DNA of 11,269 nucleotides, from contig CAZWUZ010000059.1 of assembly GCA_964637655.1 (NCBI GenBank), positions 1-11,269 on the forward strand, written 5' to 3'. Positions 6,827-11,269 of the stretch are shown one piece after another (within the stretch, counting starts at the first letter, position 1; every line of letters begins with the position of its first letter). This DNA is from CAZWUZ01 sp964637655 [NCBI: uncultured bacterium]. GTDB taxonomy: Bacteria; DAOPZR01. Position numbers and translations under genes: made by a program. The notes below the pieces were generated by a model. That model did not search any database. It was not told where the DNA came from and saw only the letters and a program-made list of their open reading frames with translations.

Positions 6827-7165
6827 TCACCACCACCATGTGCCAATCATTAATCCCAGCCAATATGCTAATACGGACACATACAGCAAACCAAAAAGTA
6901 ACGCTGGCACTCTAGTCCTGATGTTTTCTCCTGGTGTTATCGCTTTTGCCACACGCTGCCGATAGTGGCGAACCAGTGCCCAATAACCTGCCACAATCAA
7001 CCATAATGAAGTAACAATCGGAACGATGTTGCGCTGCAATCGTTCGAAATTGATGGTGATAATATTCGATTCATCTCCGCTAACATCTACCGTTGCCAGT
7101 ACGATAGAAGGCGACAACAGCATTATGCCAGTCATGGCTACAATGATCAGTGCGAGAAATCGCAT
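6827..7165 (-). CDS. Small two-TM membrane protein at the head of the array
   Basis: A 112-aa hypothetical protein. Residues 1-24 look like a cleavable signal peptide ending Val-Leu-Ala. A short polar segment (25-46) is followed by TM helix 1 (about 47-65), a basic loop rich in Arg and Lys (66-84), TM helix 2 (about 86-108) and a C-terminus of three Trp. By the positive-inside rule the basic loop should be cytoplasmic. No family recognised. The ATG at 7165 follows AGAG at about 6 nt. The gene is the first one downstream of the strong promoter at 7249-7277 and its stop is 47 bp from attC site 4. Whether it is a true cassette gene or a resident gene in front of the array depends on which core is its boundary. 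A 25-codon upstream frame overlaps its start. Confidence 0.72.
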   Translation of the reverse strand: MRFLALIIVAMTGIMLLSPSIVLATVDVSGDESNIITINFERLQRNIVPIVTSLWLIVAGYWALVRHYRQRVAKAITPGENIRTRVPALLFGLLYVSVLAYWLGLMIGTWWW

Positions 7166-7193
7166 GTCATCTCTGATGTAATATTCATTCGTG

Positions 7194-7200
7194 CCTCAAT
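7194..7200 (-). other. Degenerate core, candidate attI/first-cassette junction
   Basis: CCTCAAT in plus notation, 5 of 7 matches to the core expected for the first cassette (GCTCAAC). The following bases (ATTA, one mismatch, CG) resemble the AACGATTAGCG edge of the attC family here, so this could be the decayed remnant of an attC or attI core. It lies in the leader between the promoter and the first cassette gene, which is where a junction should be. Weak; a chance match is possible. Confidence 0.35.
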
Positions 7201-7228
7201 CATTATCGTATGCCCAACATTCATATTG

Positions 7229-7240
7229 TACACATGTGTA
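7229..7240. promoter_or_regulatory. Operator-like 12-bp palindrome at the transcription start
   Basis: TACACATGTGTA is a perfect palindrome. It begins 8 bp beyond the -10 hexamer on the minus strand, roughly at +2 to +13 of the predicted transcript, the usual place for a repressor to block initiation. Its half-site TACACA recurs in the larger palindrome at 7408-7433. The regulator is unknown. Confidence 0.5.
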
Positions 7241-7248
7241 TAACACAG

Positions 7249-7277
7249 ATTGTACTGCTACTTTCGGGGAATGTCAA
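7249..7277 (-). promoter_or_regulatory. Near-consensus sigma70 promoter reading into the cassette array
   Basis: On the minus strand TTGACA (7272-7277), a 17-bp spacer, and TACAAT (7249-7254): eleven of twelve hexamer bases match consensus with ideal spacing. The predicted start is near 7241, giving a leader of about 76 nt to the ATG at 7165. It occupies the position and direction of an integron Pc promoter. HydG is upstream in the same direction, so read-through from the hyd operon is a second possible source of transcripts. Confidence 0.8.
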
Positions 7278-7398
7278 TAGGGCAGGCAAAAACAGTGCAA
7301 AACAGAGTATTCATGTAATTTACTGCCGGCAGAGATATTGCAACAACATCATAGAATTTCGACCGCCGGGCAAAATCGGAACGGCAGCAGTATGCATG

Positions 7399-7433
7399 CC
7401 CCCGGGGGTTGTTACACACAAGTGTGTAACAAC
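7399..7433. promoter_or_regulatory. Two abutting perfect palindromes after hydG
   Basis: A 10-bp CCCCC/GGGGG palindrome (7399-7408) shares its last base with a 26-bp inverted repeat (7408-7433) whose 12-bp arms GTTGTTACACAC and GTGTGTAACAAC are perfect and separated by AA. It lies about 10 bp past the hydG stop. As RNA it would form a strong hairpin that might end the hyd transcript, but no T-run follows on the minus strand. As DNA its TTACACAC half-site resembles the operator at 7229-7240. The remaining 120 bp up to the promoter holds only a 10-bp palindrome CTGCCGGCAG (7323-7332). Confidence 0.55.
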
Positions 7434-7443
7434 TGCCGGAGCA

Positions 7444-8853
7444 TCAGTAGGGACAGTCGCGCACTGTGCCGGTGCGGATGGCCGCGAGGCGGGAGGCAAC
7501 TTCATCCCGCTGCGCGTCAGGGAGTTGCGCCAGTTCGCGTGCGATAAGCATTTCGCCCGCGGCGAGCACGTCCGCCGGCGCATAGTCGATGAGGTATTCC
7601 TGGAAGGTCAGCAGCGCGTTGGGGGTGCAGAAGCGCTTGATGAAGCCGGGAATCGCCTGCTCCATGAAGTGCTCGCCCGTGCGGCCGCGGCGGTAGCAGG
7701 AGGTGCAGAAACTCGGCAGGTAGCCGTCGCGGATCAGTTCCCCGATAACCGCGTCGAGCGTGCGCGCATCACCGAGCGCAAACTGCTCGCGCTCCAGTCG
7801 CTGTGCCCCGTCGGTATCGGTATAGCCGCCCAGTTCGATATTCGAGCCCGCATCGATCTGCGACACCCCGACCGCGAGCGCGGCGCGGCGCACCGCGGGG
7901 TTTTCGCGTGCGGTGCAGATGAGGCCGGTGTAAGGAACGGCGAGGCGCAGCACCGCGACAAGATGCAGGAAATCATCGTCGCTGACCAGCCACTGCGGGT
8001 CGTGCGCCACCCCGTGGGCCGGCTGCAGGCGCGGGAAACTGATGGTGTGCGGCCCCACGCCGCCGCGCTCCTGCAGGTGGCAGGCATGGCTGACCAGGCC
8101 AAGCACCTCGAAGCGCCAGTCATACAACCCGAAGAGCGCGCCCAGACCGACATCGTCGCACCCCGCGCGCATGGCGCGCAGCAGCCCGTCGAGCCGCCAG
8201 GCGTAGTCCGCCTTCGGCCCCGACGGATGCACCTGCGCGTAGGTCGCATGATGGTAGGTTTCCTGAAAGATCTGGTAGGTACCGATGCCCGCGGCCTTGA
8301 CGGTGCGGTAACCCGCGTCGTCGAGCGGCGCGGCATTGATATTGATGCGGCGGATTTCCCCGCGCCCCTCTTTCACCGCGTAGGCACTGCGCACCGCGTC
8401 AGCAATGAAGTCCGCGCCGTAGTCGGGATGCTCGCCGAAGACGAGGATGAGCCGCTTATGTCCCGCCCGCTCCAGCGCCACCACCTGCGCGCGCAGTGCC
8501 TGATCGTCGAGCGTACGGCGCACCGCGCTGGTGTTCGAGCGGCGGAAGCCGCAGTAAGCGCAGTCGTTGACGCATTCGTTGCCGACGTAGAGCGGGGCAA
8601 AGAGAACGATGCGGTTGCCGTAGATGCGGTCCTTGAGTTCCTGCGCCGCGGCGCGGATGGCTGCGCGCGGTTCCGGGGCGGACGCGGTGACCAGGCGCGC
8701 GGTTTGCGCCGGGGTCAGCGGCTGTTTGGCCAGCGACTGCGCGCAGAGGTCGCGCACCTCGGCGGCATCCGCCGGCGGCTGTGCCAGCAGCGCCTGCAGG
8801 CGGGCCTCGTCGATGAAATCGGTGAAATCGTCGCTCAGTCGGCGCTCTGCCAC
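7444..8853 (-). CDS. hydG: [FeFe]-hydrogenase maturase HydG (tyrosine lyase)
   Basis: HydG is a radical SAM enzyme that splits tyrosine into p-cresol and dehydroglycine and builds an Fe(CO)(CN) synthon for the H-cluster of [FeFe]-hydrogenase. The 469-aa length is normal for the family. Cys94-x3-Cys98-x2-Cys101 binds the SAM cluster. The C-terminal domain has the diagnostic CX2CX22C motif (Cys383, Cys386, Cys409) for the auxiliary cluster, which separates HydG from the related thiamine enzyme ThiH. The start is a GTG at 8853, preceded by a GGGGGG run about 6 nt upstream; it lies within hydE and overlaps its end by 19 bp, indicating co-translation. It is the last gene of the operon, followed by strong palindromes and then the promoter of the cassette array. 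Assignment secure. Confidence 0.96.
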   Translation of the reverse strand: MAERRLSDDFTDFIDEARLQALLAQPPADAAEVRDLCAQSLAKQPLTPAQTARLVTASAPEPRAAIRAAAQELKDRIYGNRIVLFAPLYVGNECVNDCAYCGFRRSNTSAVRRTLDDQALRAQVVALERAGHKRLILVFGEHPDYGADFIADAVRSAYAVKEGRGEIRRININAAPLDDAGYRTVKAAGIGTYQIFQETYHHATYAQVHPSGPKADYAWRLDGLLRAMRAGCDDVGLGALFGLYDWRFEVLGLVSHACHLQERGGVGPHTISFPRLQPAHGVAHDPQWLVSDDDFLHLVAVLRLAVPYTGLICTARENPAVRRAALAVGVSQIDAGSNIELGGYTDTDGAQRLEREQFALGDARTLDAVIGELIRDGYLPSFCTSCYRRGRTGEHFMEQAIPGFIKRFCTPNALLTFQEYLIDYAPADVLAAGEMLIARELAQLPDAQRDEVASRLAAIRTGTVRDCPY

Positions 8854-9911
8854 GTGATCCCCCCCTGCAGTTGCCGCCGGCGGCGATAGCGCGCTGACGA
8901 ACCCGCCCCCGTGCCGACGGTGCGCCCGAGTGACGCGAGCATTTCGCGCAGGCGACAGTCAGCACCGGTGGCATCGTCATGCGGTGCCGGCTTCCCCGGG
9001 TAGACCAGGTACTGCGCGCGATACTGTGCCGGCGTGACATTCGGCATCACTACGTTGGCGCCCCACTGCAGTCCCGCGGCATAGCCCGCCTCCGGATCGA
9101 GCGTCGCCAGCGCGGTAGTACTCGGGATATTGGCATCGGGAAGGAGCAGGCGGGTCAGCGCAATGGCAGCCAGCGCCATGGCGGCGGTGTGCGGGACCTG
9201 CTCCGCATCCGTCGGCACAGGCCGCTGCCCGAGCGGCGTGTCCGGATGCGGAATGAACGGCCCGATACCGACCATGTCGAGATCGAGCGCGGCAAAGAGC
9301 TGGATGTCGGCCGCCAGGTCGTCGAAGGTCTGTCCCGGCAGCCCGACCATGACCCCGCTCCCCACCTCGTAGCCGAGGTCGCGCAGCAACGCAAGCTGCG
9401 CGATGCGGTCGCTCGGCTTGCCGCCAAGCGGCGGATGGTAGCGGTCGTACAGTTCGCGGTTTCCCGTTTCGAAACGGAGCAGGTAGCGGTCCGCACCCTG
9501 CGCGCGCCACTCGATGAGGTCGTCGCGGTCGCGCTCACCCAGCGACAGGGTGACCGCCAGCCCCGTCTCCCGGCGCACGGCGCGAATGGCTTCGCTGACC
9601 AGCGCGCGCGTCAGGCCCGGGTCTTCCCCGCCCTGCATAACGACGGTGCCATAGCCGCACGCGGCCGCGCGCTGCGCCGCGGCAACGGTCTCGTCCAGCG
9701 TCAGGCGATAGCGGGACAGGGCGCGATTGTTCGCGCGCAACCCGCAATAGTAACAGTCGCGGGCGCAGGTGCTGGAGATCTCGATCAGCCCGCGCAGGTG
9801 AACGGCATCGCCCACGGTGGCGGCGCGCACGCGATCCGCCTCCTCGCGCAGCGCCGCGCGGGACGCGGGATCGGCGGCACGCAGCCGTGCCGCCAGTTCG
9901 TCGTAGTTCAT
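8835..9911 (-). CDS. hydE: [FeFe]-hydrogenase maturase HydE
   Basis: HydE is a BioB-like radical SAM enzyme acting after HydG in assembling the diiron subcluster of the H-cluster, which HydF then delivers to the hydrogenase. The 358-aa protein has Cys49-x3-Cys53-x2-Cys56 with the family's Tyr-Tyr before the third Cys, then Gln-Gly-Gly-Glu-Asp at 93-97, and long stretches typical of HydE (Arg-Phe-Glu-Thr near 150; Gly-Leu-Pro-Gly-Gln; Gly-Pro-Phe-Ile-Pro-His-Pro). The ATG overlaps the stop of the upstream kinase gene in an ATGA arrangement, so both are likely translated together, and the 3' end overlaps hydG by 19 bp. HydF and the hydrogenase itself are not in this window; they may lie to the right. 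Confidence 0.95.
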   Translation of the reverse strand: MNYDELAARLRAADPASRAALREEADRVRAATVGDAVHLRGLIEISSTCARDCYYCGLRANNRALSRYRLTLDETVAAAQRAAACGYGTVVMQGGEDPGLTRALVSEAIRAVRRETGLAVTLSLGERDRDDLIEWRAQGADRYLLRFETGNRELYDRYHPPLGGKPSDRIAQLALLRDLGYEVGSGVMVGLPGQTFDDLAADIQLFAALDLDMVGIGPFIPHPDTPLGQRPVPTDAEQVPHTAAMALAAIALTRLLLPDANIPSTTALATLDPEAGYAAGLQWGANVVMPNVTPAQYRAQYLVYPGKPAPHDDATGADCRLREMLASLGRTVGTGAGSSARYRRRRQLQGGITWQSAD

Positions 9912-11074
9912 GCCGCCGGCGGCTGCTCCGGCAGGGTGACCGTGAACGTCGTGCCCACGTCGGGCTCGCTCGCCACGGTGACGCTGCCGCCATAGAGTTC
10001 CGCCAGTTTCTTGACGATGGAGAGTCCCAACCCGCTGCCAAGGATGCTGGCGGTTTTGCGGTTGCGGATGCGCACGAATTCGCCGAAGAGGCGCCCGACT
10101 TCCTGCACGTTCATGCCGATGCCGGTATCCGCGACCCGCAGCATGACGCCGGCGGCTTCGCGGCGCAGGGTGACGGTGACGCTGCCCTGGTCGCGGTTGT
10201 ACTTGACCGCGTTGGTCAGCAGGTTGTTGCAGATAATGGAGAGTTCGAGCCGGTCGGCGGTGAGCAGCACGCGCTCCGGCCCGTCGACCGTGACGGTGAT
10301 GCTGCGCGCCTGCGCCGCGGGCTGCACGGTTTCCACCGCCTCGCGCACCACGGCGGCGAGATCCTGTTCCTGCAGTTCGCGCGCGCGCAGCCCCGACTCG
10401 ATCTTCGTCAGCTGCAGCAGGTCGCCGATGAGCTTGCGCATCTGCTCGGCGCGGACGATGGAGCGGTTGACCGCGTCGTCATAGGCGGAAAGCTCGCTCC
10501 CCGCCACGCGGTCGCGGATGATGCGCAGGTAGCCGTCAATGGCGTCGAGCGGCGCCTTGAGTTCATGCCCGAGCACGGAGAGAAACTTGAACCGCACCTG
10601 CTTTTTTTCCGCCGCCAGCCGGCGCGCATGGCGGGCGAGGACGACGGAGCGCGACGCCTTGCGCACCACCGCGCGCAGTTCGTCCGGGGTGAAGGGCTTG
10701 GCGAGGAAATCGTAGGCGCCGCGCTTGATGGCGGCGACCGCGGTCTCGAGCGAGGCGTAGGCGGTGATCATCACCGTCTGCATGCCGCTCTCCCCCGCCG
10801 GCAATTGTTCGAGCACGTCCAGCCCGGTCATGCCCGGCAGCTTGTGGTCGAGCAGCAGCAGGTCGGGGAGCCCGCGGCGGAGGATGGCGAGCGCCTCCTC
10901 CCCGCTCGCCGCCTGCTCGACGGCAAAGGTGATGCTCAGATCGAGGTCCGTCTCGGCAACGGTGAAGCGCTCAAGCGCGCGGGTGATCCCCTGGCGCATC
11001 CCGGGTTCGTCGTCGACCACCAGCACGCGCAGCCGCGTGCCGCTGTCCGCGGGTACCGCGTCGGGCCTATCCAT
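9908..11074 (-). CDS. REC-HisKA-HATPase fusion (response regulator/histidine kinase)
   Basis: A 388-aa soluble signalling protein. The N-terminal receiver domain (about 15-140) has the acidic pocket Asp21-Asp22, phospho-acceptor Asp76, Thr104 and Lys126. A short linker leads to a dimerisation domain with His170 in Gly-His-Glu-Leu-Lys-Ala-Pro-Leu, a slightly altered H-box, and then an ATPase domain with N-box Asn283/Asn284 and Asn288, G1 Asp316-Thr-Gly-Ile-Gly and G2 Gly346-Ser-Gly-Leu-Gly350. It probably receives phosphate from another kinase and passes a signal by its own autophosphorylation; no DNA-binding or membrane part exists. Start: ATG at 11074 lies in the 69-bp repeat and overlaps the TAG of the small ORF upstream; frame-compatible codons at 11131 lie inside that small ORF. 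The stop overlaps hydE by 4 bp, so hydrogenase maturation and this sensor are made together. Its signal is unknown. Confidence 0.9.
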   Translation of the reverse strand: MDRPDAVPADSGTRLRVLVVDDEPGMRQGITRALERFTVAETDLDLSITFAVEQAASGEEALAILRRGLPDLLLLDHKLPGMTGLDVLEQLPAGESGMQTVMITAYASLETAVAAIKRGAYDFLAKPFTPDELRAVVRKASRSVVLARHARRLAAEKKQVRFKFLSVLGHELKAPLDAIDGYLRIIRDRVAGSELSAYDDAVNRSIVRAEQMRKLIGDLLQLTKIESGLRARELQEQDLAAVVREAVETVQPAAQARSITVTVDGPERVLLTADRLELSIICNNLLTNAVKYNRDQGSVTVTLRREAAGVMLRVADTGIGMNVQEVGRLFGEFVRIRNRKTASILGSGLGLSIVKKLAELYGGSVTVASEPDVGTTFTVTLPEQPPAA

Positions 11075-11204
11075 GGAGGAGGTACTCCATCTGCGCCAGG
11101 CAGCCGGCCTGCGGCCTGCTGCTCCCGGCACGTTCGTTATGTTTTTGGGGGCGCAGCCGGGCCTGCGGCCCGGCAGTGCCCGACACCGTCAGGTAGTCAG
11201 CCAT
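11067..11204 (-). CDS. Small 45-aa ORF made by a 130-bp tandem duplication
   Basis: The frame starts with an ATG in the second repeat copy (11202-11204) and ends in TAG in the first copy, overlapping the kinase start by 8 bp (ATGGATAG). Its last 23 residues equal the visible end of the gene upstream except for Tyr in place of His. Its first 22 residues come from the 61-bp spacer and include Gly-Pro-Gln-Ala-Arg-Leu, resembling the Arg-Pro-Gln-Ala-Gly-Cys-Leu of the tail. No domain or signal is seen. It may be a translated coupling peptide or only a by-product of duplication at a stop-start junction. Confidence 0.35.
   Translation of the reverse strand: MADYLTVSGTAGPQARLRPQKHNERAGSSRPQAGCLAQMEYLLHG
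11071..11139 (-). repeat. 69-bp direct repeat, copy 1
   Basis: Identical to 11201-11269 except for one base (A at 11084, G at 11214), at a period of 130 bp. The copy contains the kinase start codon, the stop of the small ORF, an ATGGAG/CTCCAT inverted repeat and a hairpin with GGCC-containing arms around a GCA loop (minus strand). Confidence 0.9.
11145..11177. other. GC-rich hairpin in the repeat spacer
   Basis: Eight-base arms GCCGGGCC and GGCCCGGC are perfect around a 3-nt loop, with GGGC/GCCC pairing outside. The loop and inner bases match those of the hairpin in the 69-bp repeat. It is flanked by a TTTTTGGGGG tract, which is on the wrong side for a minus-strand terminator. Confidence 0.6.
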
Positions 11205-11269
11205 GGAGGAGGTGCTCCATCTGCGCCAGGCAGCCGGCCTGCGGCCTGCTGCTCCCGGCACGTTCGTTA
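11197..11269 (-). CDS. C-terminal end of an upstream gene (partial)
   Basis: Only the last 23 codons are visible before the window edge, ending Met-Glu-His-Leu-Leu-His-Gly and a TGA that overlaps the ATG of the 45-aa ORF by 8 bp (ATGGCTGA). The sequence is the second copy of the repeat, so it could be the end of a full gene or of another 45-aa repeat ORF. Identity cannot be told. Confidence 0.35.
   Translation of the reverse strand, partial: NERAGSSRPQAGCLAQMEHLLHG
11201..11269 (-). repeat. 69-bp direct repeat, copy 2 (reaches the window edge)
   Basis: Matches copy 1 at 68 of 69 positions. The match runs to the last base of the window, so the repeat may extend further and more copies may follow. 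Confidence 0.9.

Larger units (their letters stand above)
2853..7200 (-). mobile_element. Integron gene-cassette array (5 attC sites, no integrase seen)
   Basis: Five attC-type imperfect palindromes separate ORFs that are all on the minus strand, each with its stop codon towards an attC and, for the two short cassettes at 6011-6698, its start 9-16 bp from the preceding core. Core matching in plus-strand notation: cassette 2910/4239 is GTTGGCC with GGCCAAC; 4297/5941 is GTTATCC with GGATAAC; 5999/6349 is GTTCGCA with TGCGAAC; 6407/6714 is GTTAGCT with AGCTAAC. All four are exact reverse complements, the signature of cassettes that once circularised. The fifth (attC at 6714-6779) has only an imperfect partner. 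The interior is AT-richer than the flanks. No tyrosine recombinase of the IntI type is present and the 278 bp between the first cassette gene and hydG could not hold one, so this is either a CALIN or an array far from its integrase. Confidence 0.9.

Noticed and set aside
7399-7433. Palindromes after hydG as a standard Rho-independent terminator
   Set aside because: No run of T follows the stem on the minus strand and the loop is only 2 nt, so I kept the call open between hairpin and operator.
7210-9995. Long plus-strand frames opposite hydG and hydE
   Set aside because: These are antisense to two genes identified with certainty, are Arg/Ala-rich, and have no motif or ribosome site.
11071-11269. 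Right-end 69-bp repeats as further attC sites
   Set aside because: They have hairpins but no RYYYAAC/GTTRRRY outer cores with complementarity, and the start of the kinase gene and stop of the small ORF lie inside them.

Overview
The window has two kinds of DNA. The flanks (about 1-2850 and 7440-11269) are GC-rich and tightly packed. The middle (about 2853-7200) is visibly AT-richer and is punctuated by five near-identical 64-66 bp imperfect palindromes. The right flank carries the [FeFe]-hydrogenase maturases HydE and HydG, so the host is probably an anaerobic or facultative fermentative/hydrogen-metabolising bacterium with a GC-rich genome. A PVC-group lineage such as Kiritimatiellota or a proteobacterium would both fit; the sequence does not settle it.

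Left flank: a minus-strand multi-pass GT39/ArnT-like glycosyltransferase (10-1707) and a plus-strand radical SAM/SPASM protein (1820-2845) diverge from a 112-bp region that carries a recognisable promoter for the radical SAM gene.

Middle: an integron gene-cassette array read on the minus strand. The five palindromes are attC sites. In four of the five cassettes the 7-base core at the start of the cassette is the exact reverse complement of the outer core of its own attC, which is what excision and integration of circular cassettes produces. The cassettes encode, in order of reading (right to left): a small two-TM membrane protein, a multi-CxxC zinc-ribbon protein, an unknown 109-aa soluble protein, an SH3b-domain putative lipoprotein and a beta-propeller-like lipoprotein. 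No integron integrase gene lies in the window, so as far as can be seen this is a CALIN-type array (attC cluster lacking an integrase). A near-consensus sigma70 promoter (TTGACA, 17 bp, TACAAT) with a palindromic operator-like site next to the predicted start site reads into the array from the position where an integron Pc promoter would be.

Right flank: a minus-strand operon of a REC-HisKA-HATPase response-regulator/histidine-kinase fusion, hydE and hydG, joined by 4-bp and 19-bp overlaps. The order suggests that hydrogenase maturation is made together with a signalling protein. At the extreme right a 69-bp sequence is repeated at a 130-bp period. Each copy contains an overlapping stop and start codon, giving a 45-aa small ORF whose tail duplicates the visible end of the gene upstream.
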